Origin: Wenzhouxiangella sp.
Lineage (GTDB): Bacteria; Pseudomonadota; Gammaproteobacteria; Xanthomonadales; Wenzhouxiangellaceae
Length of the DNA stretch: 64,000 nucleotides
Assembly (NCBI GenBank): GCA_007694885.1
Contig: REEW01000050.1
Span: forward strand, 62,001 to 126,000
Reading direction: 5' to 3'
Below the pieces are notes generated by a model, which saw nothing but the letters and a program-made list of their open reading frames with translations, was not told the origin of the DNA and did no database searches. Position numbers and translations under genes: made by a program. The stretch's first letter is position 1. Each line of letters opens with the position of its first letter. Positions 1 through 9,953 of the stretch are shown here, piece by piece.

Positions 1-308
1 TGCGCGGCGGCTCGGTCGCCATCGGCCACCCGTTTGCCGCCACCGGCGCTCGAATCCTCTCGACCCTGGCTGCGATCCTGGAACAGGCCGGCTCGGGGCG
101 TGGGCTGATCTCGGTGTGCACGGCCGGCGGCATGGGCGTTGCCGCGATTCTTGAACGGCCCAGCGCGACGCCGAACGGCGGTGGCAAGACGCAAGCCTCG
201 GAAGCAAAAACGGCTTCCAGTGAAGCTGCCGCATCCAAACAGAAACGAGCCGGGAAGAAGAAAACCGCCAAAACGGCCGACCCGGCCGAAGGCGCTGAGC
301 CTGAATGA
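1..308 (+). CDS. thiolase (acetyl-CoA C-acyltransferase, FadI-like), C-terminal fragment with Lys/Ala-rich tail; 5' end outside window
   Basis: Frame 3 reads RGGSVAIGHPFAATGARILSTLAAILEQAGSGRGLISVCTAGGMGVAAILER, the thiolase C-terminal GHP...GR and CxGGGxG-type motifs; stop TGA at 306-308. Confidence 0.9.
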   Translation, partial: RGGSVAIGHPFAATGARILSTLAAILEQAGSGRGLISVCTAGGMGVAAILERPSATPNGGGKTQASEAKTASSEAAASKQKRAGKKKTAKTADPAEGAEPE

Positions 309-315
309 CGAAAGG

Positions 316-1545
316 CTAGTGCGCGATCAGCGCGGGTAGCCACAGCGTAAAAGCGGGCCATAGGGCCACGGCGGCGAGCCCCAGGAGCGAAACCGCTTCG
401 ACCGGCGAGGGTCGAAAGTCCGCCCTGACCGCAGGCCAGGTGCCTCCGATGGCCAGCGCGAGCACGGTCAGCACAACCAGCTGCTCAGGCGCCAGTCCTC
501 CTCTCAAGGCCATCGGAAACAGGATCGGAGCGCACAGGATCAGGGCAGGAAGCGGTCTCAGCAGCGCGGCTGCCGAGAGCCAGGCCGCGGCAACCGCCAG
601 GGCCAGCGCAGTCTGACCTTGTCCCGACGCGACCCGGTTGCTGATCCAGGCATCACTCAGGCCCGAGTCGGCCATCACGGCCGACCAGACCAGCCCCAGT
701 GCGAACAGCAAACCGATCGCGCCGAAAGGCAGAAGCGCGCGTGCCGTCGCGGCCGGCCAGTCAATCCCGCGCAGCTGCCCTGCAAGCAAAAGATTCAGTC
801 CGAGAGCAAGGGCGATCGCGCAGGCTGCAGCAAACGGCGGCCAGAATCCGGCATACAGGCCAATGACCAGCAGCAACGGCAGCAAACGCGCCAGCACGAT
901 CCCGCGCCATTCCAGGTCGACAACCGACGGCGAAAACCGGTAACCGACAGCACCGCTGCGAGGCAGCAGCACCGATGCCGCCAGCAGGGTCAGGGCCGGC
1001 AGCAGGCCGGCCAGCAGCAGCGCCTGGAGACTCCGCGCCTGCGCGGGTGCGACAACTTCCAGCATCGAGGCGACCAGCAGCAGGTAGATACTGGGCGCAA
1101 ACAAGCGCCCGGCCACGGCCTGCACCGACCGAACCGGCACCCGGTCGCCGACGGTTGCGCCCTGCTCCCTGGCGGCAGCGAGGTCAATGGGCCCGCCGGG
1201 CCGCCCCAGGAGGTTTTTGGTCCCGCTGAGCATGGGAGACAGGAAAATTGCATCAGCGACCCGGAGCATCACGTTCAAGGCGCGCAAACCGGAACTCGCA
1301 CCGGTTCCGGCTTGCCTGCCGGCGCGGCAACGTTGACCGGCCGCCGAACCCGACAGCTGCCCGCCCAGGAGAAGCAGGGCCACGATCGCCAGCAGTTCGA
1401 ACTCTCCGATTCGGCGCATTTCCATGGCGATCACCGCCGGATCGATGTCGAAAACGAAGTAAAAGCCGAAGGCTGCCAGAACCAGTGCGGCAAACCAGGA
1501 CAGGCGCGCGGCCGCCAGCACGGCCAGAATCAGCAACAAGTTCAT
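316..1545 (-). CDS. TRAP transporter large permease, DctM-like (divergent)
   Basis: Very hydrophobic ~410 aa protein starting MNLLLILAVLAAARLSW; DctM-like FAPSIYLLLVASMLEV...LLLAGLLPALTLL segment; start overlaps the upstream DctQ-like stop (ATGA). Confidence 0.65.
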   Translation of the reverse strand: MNLLLILAVLAAARLSWFAALVLAAFGFYFVFDIDPAVIAMEMRRIGEFELLAIVALLLLGGQLSGSAAGQRCRAGRQAGTGASSGLRALNVMLRVADAIFLSPMLSGTKNLLGRPGGPIDLAAAREQGATVGDRVPVRSVQAVAGRLFAPSIYLLLVASMLEVVAPAQARSLQALLLAGLLPALTLLAASVLLPRSGAVGYRFSPSVVDLEWRGIVLARLLPLLLVIGLYAGFWPPFAAACAIALALGLNLLLAGQLRGIDWPAATARALLPFGAIGLLFALGLVWSAVMADSGLSDAWISNRVASGQGQTALALAVAAAWLSAAALLRPLPALILCAPILFPMALRGGLAPEQLVVLTVLALAIGGTWPAVRADFRPSPVEAVSLLGLAAVALWPAFTLWLPALIAH

Positions 1546-2051
1546 GCCGCGGTCGCGTGCTTCGGGTCCACCAGTGCCCGGGCCAGAACACGGGCGCTCA
1601 TCAGCGAAAAGCCGTAGGGGAGAATGAGCAGCTGGACCCAGCCTGGCGACCCCAGCGGCCCTGCCGAACCGAGCCGAAGATCCACAATCAGGTAGCGCAG
1701 ACTCGCCCAGGCCAGGAACAGACAACAGCCGGCGGAAATCAAAAGACCCGGAACCCGGGCCGTCCCGGCCGCAACTTCGGGCAGCCATCGAAGCGGCTGG
1801 TTCGACGGCCGGAAACTCGCTTCGGACGTGGCCAGCATGGCCGACAGCATGACCATCCAGAGCAGTACCGCCCGAAACAGCGCGCCGTCAGTTCCGTGGC
1901 CCGTGGTTGGGCCGAAGACCAAAACCAGCTCGACAAGGCCAAGGATCAGCATGATCAGCAACAGGGAAAACAGCAGCATCCGCTCGACCCATTGCAGCAT
2001 CTGATCCAGGTCCAGCCAGGCCCGACGCCAGGTCGTTGGCTCGATACTCAA
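1542..2051 (-). CDS. TRAP transporter small permease, DctQ-like (divergent)
   Basis: 169 aa four-TM-like protein directly upstream of and overlapping the DctM-like gene. Confidence 0.55.
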   Translation of the reverse strand: MSIEPTTWRRAWLDLDQMLQWVERMLLFSLLLIMLILGLVELVLVFGPTTGHGTDGALFRAVLLWMVMLSAMLATSEASFRPSNQPLRWLPEVAAGTARVPGLLISAGCCLFLAWASLRYLIVDLRLGSAGPLGSPGWVQLLILPYGFSLMSARVLARALVDPKHATAA

Positions 2052-2103
2052 CGGGCAGGCCTGCAGTGGAGACGGCCAAACCCGCCCGACCTGCCGCAGG
2101 CCA

Positions 2104-2982
2104 TCAAGGTGCCATCACCACCAGACCGGCCGCCTCGGCGGTATTCTGCATCAGGGTTGCGACCGTCATCGGGCCTACCCCGCCCGGTACCGGGGTGATC
2201 CAGGCGGCGCGCCCGGCACAGGCCTCAAAGTCCAGATCGCCGCGAATGCGCCCGCGCGCGTCGCGGGAAATGCCGATATCCACGACAATCGAGTCCTCGG
2301 CAATCCATTCGGACTGGACGATATCGGGTTTGCCCACCGCCACGCAAACCATCTCTGCCTTCTCGACGTGTCTTTTCAGGTTCCGGGTAAAGCGATGAGC
2401 AACGTTGACCGTCGCACCGGCCAGCAGCATCTCGAGCGCCAGTGGCCGGCCGACGATATTGGAGGCGCCGACGACCAGCACATCCCGGCTCTTGACGTCG
2501 ATGCCGTTGGCCCGCAGCAGGGTCATGACGCCGCGCGGCGTGCACGGTCGCAGACCCGGATCGCGCAGGGCCAGTCGCCCCATGTTGACCGGGTGAAAGC
2601 CGTCAACGTCCTTCGACGGGACGATTCTGGCCGTTACCGCCTTTTCGTCCAGGTGAGCCGGCAAAGGCAGCTGGACCAGGATGCCGTCAATCTCCGGATC
2701 CTCGTTCAGAGCATCAATCAGGGCCAGCAATTCACCGCGGCCGACGCCGTGCTGCAGGGGATACGAGCGCGACAGGATGCCGGCGCGCTTGCAGGCCTTG
2801 ATCTTGTTGCCCACATACACCCTGGATGCCGGATCGTCACCGACCAGCACAACCGCCAGTCCCGGAGGTCGACCGCCACGGTTCACGTGACTGGCGACGG
2901 CGTCGGCAACGTTGCCGACCAGGCGATCGGCGACGCTGCGTCCATCCAGAATCCTTGCGCCTGCATTTTCCATGTTGTGCAC
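2104..2982 (-). CDS. folD: bifunctional methylenetetrahydrofolate dehydrogenase/methenyltetrahydrofolate cyclohydrolase
   Basis: DGILVQLPLPAHLDE, KDVDGFHPVNMGRL, VVGASNIVGRPLALEML, ITPVPGGVGPMTVATLMQNT motifs. Confidence 0.98.
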   Translation of the reverse strand: MHNMENAGARILDGRSVADRLVGNVADAVASHVNRGGRPPGLAVVLVGDDPASRVYVGNKIKACKRAGILSRSYPLQHGVGRGELLALIDALNEDPEIDGILVQLPLPAHLDEKAVTARIVPSKDVDGFHPVNMGRLALRDPGLRPCTPRGVMTLLRANGIDVKSRDVLVVGASNIVGRPLALEMLLAGATVNVAHRFTRNLKRHVEKAEMVCVAVGKPDIVQSEWIAEDSIVVDIGISRDARGRIRGDLDFEACAGRAAWITPVPGGVGPMTVATLMQNTAEAAGLVVMAP

Positions 2983-3030
2983 ATTCTAGCCGTTACGGGT
3001 TAGCATGAGGACTGAACCTCGCTGCGGGAG

Positions 3031-3525
3031 ATGGTCATGAATCTGTTCGAATATTCCTTTGCCGCACTCGGCGGCGGCGCGCTCTCGATGGAGCGCTTTC
3101 GCAATCAACCAATCCTGCTGGTCAATACCGCATCCGAATGCGGTTTCACCCCCCAGTACAAACAACTGCAGGCAATGTACAACGACTACAGACAGTCAGG
3201 CCTGGTCGTGGTCGGCATCCCCTGCAATGACTTCGGCGAGCAAGAGCCGGGTGATGACGAAGAGATCGCCCGTTTCACTCGCGAGGAGTACCGGGTCACG
3301 TTTCCCATGACGAGCAAGTATTCCGTCATTGGTCCGGAATCGCACCCGCTGTTCAAGACCATGGCCGAGGAGTTCGGCGGCGACGTCCTGCCGCGCTGGA
3401 ATTTCCACAAATACCTGTTCAACCGCAAGGGCCAACTGGTCGATCACTGGCCGTCCAAGGTGCCCCCCGACGACCCGGCCGTGATTCACCAGGTAACGCG
3501 CAACCTGCAATCCTGGTCGCTGTAA
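3031..3525 (+). CDS. glutathione peroxidase family protein
   Basis: LVNTASECGFTPQYKQLQ, PCNDFGEQEPG, WNFHKYLFNRKGQLV. Confidence 0.95.
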   Translation: MVMNLFEYSFAALGGGALSMERFRNQPILLVNTASECGFTPQYKQLQAMYNDYRQSGLVVVGIPCNDFGEQEPGDDEEIARFTREEYRVTFPMTSKYSVIGPESHPLFKTMAEEFGGDVLPRWNFHKYLFNRKGQLVDHWPSKVPPDDPAVIHQVTRNLQSWSL

Positions 3526-3543
3526 AAATCGGAACAGCGCTCT

Positions 3544-4953
3544 TCAGCTCCGCCCCCGCTGGGTGAATTTCTTCAGGCGACGGCGTTTCTGGATCTGGCG
3601 CGGGGTCAAGGGATTGCGCCGGCCGGCATAGGGATTGTCGGATTCGCGGAAAACCAGCCTGACCGACACTCCGGTCAGGTCGAAGGCGCGCCGCAAGCTG
3701 TTGACCAGGTAGCGTTGATACTGCTCACTGACCTGTTTGGTGCGGCTGCCGTGGATCACGATGCGGGTGGGAAAAACGCCTCCGGCGTGGGCATAGCGCA
3801 GTTTCGGCGTCGCCTGCTTGCCCCCGGGTGGGGCATGGGCCTCGACAGCTGACCGCAAGGCCCGGGTCAGTTTGGGTGTCGACAACTCCGTCGTCGCGCA
3901 ACGGTGGACATGGGTCACCGCATCGATCAGTTCGCCAAGCCCGCTGCCGTGCAGCGCCGAAATCGTGACCACCGGCGCAAACAAGGCAAAATAGAGCCGG
4001 TCCGAGGCGGACTGGAGCAACGAGTGGCGCTGCTTCTCGGACAATCCATCCCACTTGTTGAGGGCCAGAACCAGTCCGCGTCCGGCCTCGACCACGTGTC
4101 CGGCCAGGCGCGCATCCTGGTCGGTAATGCCTTCGACAGCATCCATCATCAAGACCACGACCTGGGCCTGTTCCATCGCCTGCAGCGCCTTGATCGTACT
4201 GAACCGCTCTATGCCCTCGTGGCTGCCGCGCCGCCGTCGAATGCCGGCGGTATCGACCAGATGGAAGACTTGACCATCGCGTTCGACTTGAGCATGAACG
4301 GGATCGCGCGTCGTGCCGGGTACCGATGTCGCCAGGGCACGCTCGTAGCCCAGGATACGGTTGAGCAGGGTCGACTTGCCCGCGTTCGGCCGACCGATCA
4401 GGGCCAGGTGGATGCCGTCCTCGACAAACCTCGGGCCGGCATCGTCCGGCTCCGGCAGGGAGTCCACGACGGCCTGGGCGAGTTGATCAAGTCCGCGTCG
4501 GTGACTGGAAGAAATCAGACAAAACGGGGAAATGCCCAACTCGAGGTTTTCGCCGAGCACGGCATCGGGATCGAGGCCGTCGCTTTTGTTGATGGCATGG
4601 ATGAGTGGCTTGCCCAGTGCCCGAAGCCAGCCGGTGATTTCGAGATCGGCCGGAACGATACCGGAGCGGGCATCGGTCAGGAAAATGACCGTATCGGCCT
4701 CGTCAATGGCCATCCGGGTCTGGCGCTCGCGACCGCTCTCGATCTCGTCGCCGGCCGCTTCCAGGCCACCCGTATCGATCAGGATCATGCGCTGCCCGCC
4801 CAGCTCTGCCCGACCGTAAATCCGGTCTCGCGTGACCCCGGGCATGTCCGCTACCAGGGCATCGCGCGTTCGCGTCAGGGCATTGAAAAGCGTTGACTTT
4901 CCGACGTTGGGCCGCCCGACGATGGCCACCACGGGCAAGCCGCCGCCAGTCAT
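3544..4953 (-). CDS. der: ribosome biogenesis GTPase Der
   Basis: Two GTPase domains: IVGRPNVGKSTLFNALTRTRDALV and LIGRPNAGKSTLLNRILGYERA. Confidence 0.98.
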   Translation of the reverse strand: MTGGGLPVVAIVGRPNVGKSTLFNALTRTRDALVADMPGVTRDRIYGRAELGGQRMILIDTGGLEAAGDEIESGRERQTRMAIDEADTVIFLTDARSGIVPADLEITGWLRALGKPLIHAINKSDGLDPDAVLGENLELGISPFCLISSSHRRGLDQLAQAVVDSLPEPDDAGPRFVEDGIHLALIGRPNAGKSTLLNRILGYERALATSVPGTTRDPVHAQVERDGQVFHLVDTAGIRRRRGSHEGIERFSTIKALQAMEQAQVVVLMMDAVEGITDQDARLAGHVVEAGRGLVLALNKWDGLSEKQRHSLLQSASDRLYFALFAPVVTISALHGSGLGELIDAVTHVHRCATTELSTPKLTRALRSAVEAHAPPGGKQATPKLRYAHAGGVFPTRIVIHGSRTKQVSEQYQRYLVNSLRRAFDLTGVSVRLVFRESDNPYAGRRNPLTPRQIQKRRRLKKFTQRGRS

Positions 4954-4954
4954 C

Positions 4955-6121
4955 CTAGGAGTCCAGCCGCCAGGCGGTCAGGCCTCCGTCCACGTCCAGA
5001 ACATACAGCGTATTGCCGACCACCAGCGGCGCATCAGCCGGCGCATTTCGACCGATTCGGCTGCGGGCGGCAAATTCTCCGTTGGCGGTATCGAACCAGT
5101 GCATGTAGCCTTCCTTGTCGACGGTGACCAGGAACTGCCCGAAAAACACCGGCCGCGTGATCTGCCGGCGCGCCAGCCGCTCGTCTCGCCAGACGGTCGA
5201 GCCGTTGCGCCGATCGACCAGCCAGACCGCGTCGTCGCGGTCTGTCGTCGCCAGTTGGGTGCGCTGCAAGCTTACGCCCAGGTGCGAGGAAACGTCCTTG
5301 ACCCAGAGCACTCGGCCGCCATCCAGGGTCAGGCTGGCCATCTGTCCGCGATAGGTGACAAGATAGAGTTCCGAGCCCACGATTACCATGGGACCGTCGA
5401 TGTCCGACAGGCGGTCGAGCTCGGTACGTCCCTCGGGTACGCTGACCCTTTGCTCCCAGACAATGCTGCCGTCGCTGGCGCGCAAGGCGCTGACCATGCC
5501 GTCGTCGTAGCCGATGAACACCTGGCCGGCTCGCCCCAGCGGATCACTGGTACCGCGCAGGGTCAACAGCGGCACGCTGCGATCGTGAACCCAGATTCGC
5601 GCCCCGGTCTGGCGGTCCAGGCCGAACACTCTGCCGTCGATGCAGCGCACGACGATGACGTCGTCCTGGATCACCGGCAGGGCGAGGACTTCCGAGGACA
5701 GCTGGGCGCGCCAGACAATGTCGCCGCTGTCGCGCTGCATCACGACCAGTTCGCCGTCGAAGGTACCGAAATAGGCATGCTCGGCATCGAGGGTAGGACC
5801 GGCCGACAAGGGCAAACCGGTATCGTGGCGACGCAGTTCGCGCCCGGAGTCGGCGTCGACAACGCTGACCCTGCCCCGATAATCCGCAACCCAGATTTCC
5901 TGGCGGTCGTAGACTGGTGTCAACCGCGGCTTGCTGTTGCCCAGGCCGCGGCCGGTATTTGCAGACCAGAGGCGTTCGGGCTGGGCGGTCGCATCGAACT
6001 CGACCAGGGGGGCCGGCCCGTCCTCGACATCGCCGCGCCCGAACCAGCCACCGACGGTCTGGCAGCCGGCAAGCGTCAGGGAGAGACCAAGGACGACGAT
6101 TATTCGGGAGTTGAGTGTCAC
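4955..6121 (-). CDS. bamB: outer membrane protein assembly factor BamB (PQQ-like beta-propeller lipoprotein)
   Basis: Lipobox LSLTLAGCQTV, repeated PQQ-type blades, position next to der. Confidence 0.95.
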   Translation of the reverse strand: MTLNSRIIVVLGLSLTLAGCQTVGGWFGRGDVEDGPAPLVEFDATAQPERLWSANTGRGLGNSKPRLTPVYDRQEIWVADYRGRVSVVDADSGRELRRHDTGLPLSAGPTLDAEHAYFGTFDGELVVMQRDSGDIVWRAQLSSEVLALPVIQDDVIVVRCIDGRVFGLDRQTGARIWVHDRSVPLLTLRGTSDPLGRAGQVFIGYDDGMVSALRASDGSIVWEQRVSVPEGRTELDRLSDIDGPMVIVGSELYLVTYRGQMASLTLDGGRVLWVKDVSSHLGVSLQRTQLATTDRDDAVWLVDRRNGSTVWRDERLARRQITRPVFFGQFLVTVDKEGYMHWFDTANGEFAARSRIGRNAPADAPLVVGNTLYVLDVDGGLTAWRLDS

Positions 6122-6771
6122 GAGCGCTCCTCTCCGCCCGGACCGGTCGCATCGATTTTCATTTGCAGCAGGCGCTCAGTCGGGCCGCTGCCTTCGGCAA
6201 GCTCGAGTGCTTCCTGGAAAGCCAGACGAGCCGCGTCCGTATCGCCCAGGTTGATGAGCAAATCCCCGCGCAGTTCGGCCCAGGCCTGGCCAAAGCCCGG
6301 CGGCGCGGAATGATCCTCGATCAGGGCGAGCGCTTCGCGCACGTCGCCCTGGGCTTCCAGAACCCGGGCCAGGCGCAGCCTGGTCACCGGCCAAAGCGTT
6401 GACAGGCGACGATCATCGAGCACATCCCGGTACAGCCTGGCGGCCGGTTCCAGCCGACCCTCGTCGACGTAGGCCGAAGCCAGCGCCAGACCGGCAAGCC
6501 CGACGTAGGCACTGCGCGGGACCTGCTCGCGCATCAGCTCCAGCTGCTCCGCGGCCAGTTCGGTGCGCCCGGCCTCGACTTCGTTCTGGACCACGTTGAA
6601 AAAATCGGCGGCCAGCAGGCTTTGCGCCGTCTGGTGGTCCTGCCAGTAGCGAAAGCCGAAAATCCCGCCGAAGGCAAGAATCAGGCCGGCGGCAATGGCA
6701 GTGCCGTATTCGCGAATCCACTTGCGGACGCGCTCGCCTTGTTCGTGTTCGTCGTACAGCTCAACAGCCAT
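6118..6771 (-). CDS. YfgM-like TPR inner-membrane protein
   Basis: MAVELYDEHEQGERVRKWIREYGTAIAAGLILAFGGIFGFRYWQ; between hisS and bamB. Confidence 0.9.
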   Translation of the reverse strand: MAVELYDEHEQGERVRKWIREYGTAIAAGLILAFGGIFGFRYWQDHQTAQSLLAADFFNVVQNEVEAGRTELAAEQLELMREQVPRSAYVGLAGLALASAYVDEGRLEPAARLYRDVLDDRRLSTLWPVTRLRLARVLEAQGDVREALALIEDHSAPPGFGQAWAELRGDLLINLGDTDAARLAFQEALELAEGSGPTERLLQMKIDATGPGGEERS

Positions 6772-6820
6772 GAGTTCTTTTCCCGGAGATCATGAAAGGA
6801 TTTCAACCCGCAATGGTAAA

Positions 6821-8098
6821 TCAGACCGAGGCCAGATCGGGCACCAGGCGTGCAAGCCGACCCGGGAGCTCCGCGACGACGACGCTTTCCTGCGCTCGTT
6901 CGCCGCGCAGGTCCTTGATCTGGCACAGTCCAGCGGCAACTTCGTCCGGCCCCAGGATCAGGGCCAGTTCGGCCCCGCTGCGATCGGCACGCTTGAACTG
7001 CGCCTTGAAGCTGCCACCGGCGAGTGAACACTCTAACCTGAGTGCGGGCAAGGCGTCGCGCAGGTTTTCGGCCAGCTTCAGCGCCAACTCAGGTTCGGTC
7101 TGGTAAACCAGGTAGACATGCGGATCGCGTCGACGTTCCATACCGCTGGCGCGGACAAGCTCGACCAGCCGCTCTACACCCAGCGCAAAGCCAATACCGG
7201 GCGTCGGCTTTCCGCCCTGGATTTCAACCAGCCCGTCGTAGCGTCCGCCGGCGCATACCGTCCCCTGGGCGCCCAGGTCTTCGGTGATCCACTCGAACAC
7301 GGTTCGGGAGTAGTAGTCCAGGCCGCGCACCAGGCCGGGATTGATCCGATACTTGATGCCCAGATGATCGAGCATGTCGCAAACCGCCTGGAAGTGCGCT
7401 CTGGCCGGTTCGGCCAGAACATCGTTGAGGCGCGGTGCGTCGGCCATGATCTTGCGAGTCTCCGGATGCTTGCTGTCGAAGATTCGCAGCGGGTTGCTGC
7501 GCAGGCGGCGCTGACTGTCCGCGTCGAGCCGGTCCGCATGGGGCTCGAGATAGTCGATCAACTGCGCGCGGTAGCGCTGGCGGTCGTCGGGGTCTCCAAG
7601 CGTGTTGATTTCCAGCCGGATACCCTGCCCCAGCCCGAGCACTCGCCATATACGCTCGCCCAACGCGATCATTTCCACATCTGCCTGGGGTTCGGCCAGC
7701 CCGAAGACCTCGGCCCCGAACTGGTGGAACTGGCGCTGACGGCCGCGCTGGGGGCGTTCATGGCGAAACATCGGCCCGCGATACCAGACCTTGAGTCCCG
7801 GCGCCTGCAATAGCCCGTGCTGAATGGCTGCGCGCACGACGCCCGCCGTTCCCTCCGGTCGCAGGCTCAGCAGGTCGCCGTTGCGGTCTTCGAAGGCGTA
7901 CATCTCCTTTTCGACCACATCGGTGGCCTGCCCGATGGCGCGGGTGAAGACCTCGGCCTTCTCGACAATGGGTATGCGGATTTCGGCAAACCCGTAGGCA
8001 TCGAAAATACTGGCCAACTGTTCATCCAGCCAACGCCAGATCGGTGTGTCCACGGGCAGGACGTCGTGCATCCCGCGAACGGACTGGATATTGTTCAT
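6821..8098 (-). CDS. hisS: histidine--tRNA ligase
   Basis: SVRGMHDVLPVDTPIWRWLD, CAGGRYDGLVEIQGGKPTPGIGFALGVERLVEL. Confidence 0.98.
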   Translation of the reverse strand: MNNIQSVRGMHDVLPVDTPIWRWLDEQLASIFDAYGFAEIRIPIVEKAEVFTRAIGQATDVVEKEMYAFEDRNGDLLSLRPEGTAGVVRAAIQHGLLQAPGLKVWYRGPMFRHERPQRGRQRQFHQFGAEVFGLAEPQADVEMIALGERIWRVLGLGQGIRLEINTLGDPDDRQRYRAQLIDYLEPHADRLDADSQRRLRSNPLRIFDSKHPETRKIMADAPRLNDVLAEPARAHFQAVCDMLDHLGIKYRINPGLVRGLDYYSRTVFEWITEDLGAQGTVCAGGRYDGLVEIQGGKPTPGIGFALGVERLVELVRASGMERRRDPHVYLVYQTEPELALKLAENLRDALPALRLECSLAGGSFKAQFKRADRSGAELALILGPDEVAAGLCQIKDLRGERAQESVVVAELPGRLARLVPDLASV

Positions 8099-8206
8099 GC
8101 TGTGCTCGTCGTTTTAGAATTCGTGATCGGACGATGCGCGCTCGCGGGCACGCACCGACGCACGGTGTGCGGGAGACTGGTCGCGCGCAGCGGGATCGCT
8201 AGTGGC

Positions 8207-9175
8207 TCACCGACGTTGAACTGCGCCGTCGGCCAGAAGTTCAAAACTGGAGACATCTCCACGATCCTGCCCTTCGTACTCGACCGCCTTGCCGTCCAGA
8301 CTAAGAGTGATCGCGTTGGCCCGGCCCAGCAACAGGCGAAAGGGAGCCTCGGCGATGTATACCCGCCGCTCGCCGGCGCGCAACAGATCATATTCGAGAC
8401 GCTGACCGTCGGCGTCATACACTTCCAGCCAGCTGTCGTCAACCAATTCGATTACCAGACTTGAGCGGGGATCCGGCGCGGCCGAAGCGGCAGTCTCGTC
8501 TGCCGGCTCCGCATCAGCGCCGACTTGAGCGGTTGGATCGACCAGGTCACGCATCGGTCGGATGCTGCTCAGGGGCAGAGCCGATGCGGTAACGGGAACG
8601 GTCGCGGGCTGGCTGTCACCAGCATCGGCCGGATCGGGCCGAGTCGAGCCCGTCGTCACCGTGGAGCGTGGCCCGGCCCGCTCCGCCAGGACCGAAGCGC
8701 CGCGCTCTGTGCCGCTATCGCGATCCATCAGATGCCAGCCACCCTGGATATAAATCCAAACAATGGGCGGGATAATTACTGTAGTTACAATTGCATATGT
8801 GGCAATTTTTAGAAAACGGTCCAACTTTACTGCCCGGCGTTGCGCCGGCAATACGGGACGCAACGGCGGCGCCTCATCCTCTTCAATCAGGCGCAATAAA
8901 GGCGCCGGGTCCAGACCCAGAAAGCGCGCATAATTGCGGACGTAACCGCGTCGGTAGAGATGCGGATGACGGTCCAGCGTGCCCTTTTCCAGGTCGTCGA
9001 GAATCACGGAGGAGAGCTTCAGTGCCGCGGCCGCCCGCTCGATCGAAATCCTCCGTTTCAATCTCTGCTCGCGCAGGGTCAGGCCCACTTGTTCTTCAGC
9101 GCGTCCGACACTCAGCGTCAGCTGGCTGGGCCGCTGGTCGGCCACTTCCGCGCCCGGTGCTGGTTTAGTGATCAT
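8207..9175 (-). CDS. rodZ: RodZ-like HTH/DUF4115 cytoskeletal protein
   Basis: N-terminal HTH LREQRLKRRISIERAAAALKLSSVILDDLEKG...RGYVRNYARFLGLD, TM helix, C-terminal SWLEVYDADGQRLEYDLLRAGE. Confidence 0.85.
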   Translation of the reverse strand: MITKPAPGAEVADQRPSQLTLSVGRAEEQVGLTLREQRLKRRISIERAAAALKLSSVILDDLEKGTLDRHPHLYRRGYVRNYARFLGLDPAPLLRLIEEDEAPPLRPVLPAQRRAVKLDRFLKIATYAIVTTVIIPPIVWIYIQGGWHLMDRDSGTERGASVLAERAGPRSTVTTGSTRPDPADAGDSQPATVPVTASALPLSSIRPMRDLVDPTAQVGADAEPADETAASAAPDPRSSLVIELVDDSWLEVYDADGQRLEYDLLRAGERRVYIAEAPFRLLLGRANAITLSLDGKAVEYEGQDRGDVSSFELLADGAVQRR

Positions 9176-9953
9176 CTCGGCGGAGACTCCGTAGCTCTCT
9201 TGCCTGAGTGGAATTGGGGAATTGTGATTCCAGGCGATTTGCATACCGCTCTGCTTGTTCAAGATTGCCGGTGCGGGTTTCAACCCGGTATCCCAGCATC
9301 AAAGTGACTTCGTCTGCCTCGGCCACGCTCTCAAAGCGCTGCAGAAAGGCCCGGGCCCGAAACGGATCATCGAGTTCCAGATACAGTTCGGAGAGCTGAA
9401 AAAGCCCGTCGGAATAGTCCGGATTGAGCTCGATCGCTTCGCGCAGCAGTTCTTCGGCCTGGTCCAGGCGGCCGTTGCGCCGGGCACAGGTGCCCGCATT
9501 GGTGTAGGCAACCTCGGGAGTATCGTAAAACGGGTCGGCGAAGGCTCGCTCGAAATGCGCTTGCGCCGTATCGAAGTCGCCCTGCCGGCACAGGAAGACT
9601 GCGTAGGCATTCTGGGTTGCACCCTCGTTCGGGGCCAGCCGCGAGGCTTGCCGATAATGTCGTTCTGCCGAGCGCATATTGCCCAGCCGCTCGTGGATCA
9701 AGGCCAGGGCCAAATGCGCGGGCGTATGCTGAGGATCATGACGAAGAGCGGTTTCGAGCTTTTCCATGGCAATCTGCATTTGCCCCCGCTCCAGGTAACC
9801 CAGACCCAGCCGGGTGTTGACCTCGGCTGCACGAACCGGGCTGATCCGGTCGACTCCCGCACGCGCGTGGGTGGCTTCTTCCGGCGTGGTCGCACAGCCG
9901 GTCAGAAAGGCACCGGCCAGGAGCAAGGCAAACCCGGAAAGCCGCAGTCTCAT
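9165..9953 (-). CDS. pilW: type IV pilus biogenesis/stability protein PilW/PilF (TPR lipoprotein)
   Basis: Lipobox LTGCATTPEE, TPR repeats (AEVNTRLGLGYLERGQMQIAMEKLETALRHDPQH), next to rlmN. Confidence 0.92.
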   Translation of the reverse strand: MRLRLSGFALLLAGAFLTGCATTPEEATHARAGVDRISPVRAAEVNTRLGLGYLERGQMQIAMEKLETALRHDPQHTPAHLALALIHERLGNMRSAERHYRQASRLAPNEGATQNAYAVFLCRQGDFDTAQAHFERAFADPFYDTPEVAYTNAGTCARRNGRLDQAEELLREAIELNPDYSDGLFQLSELYLELDDPFRARAFLQRFESVAEADEVTLMLGYRVETRTGNLEQAERYANRLESQFPNSTQARELRSLRRDDH

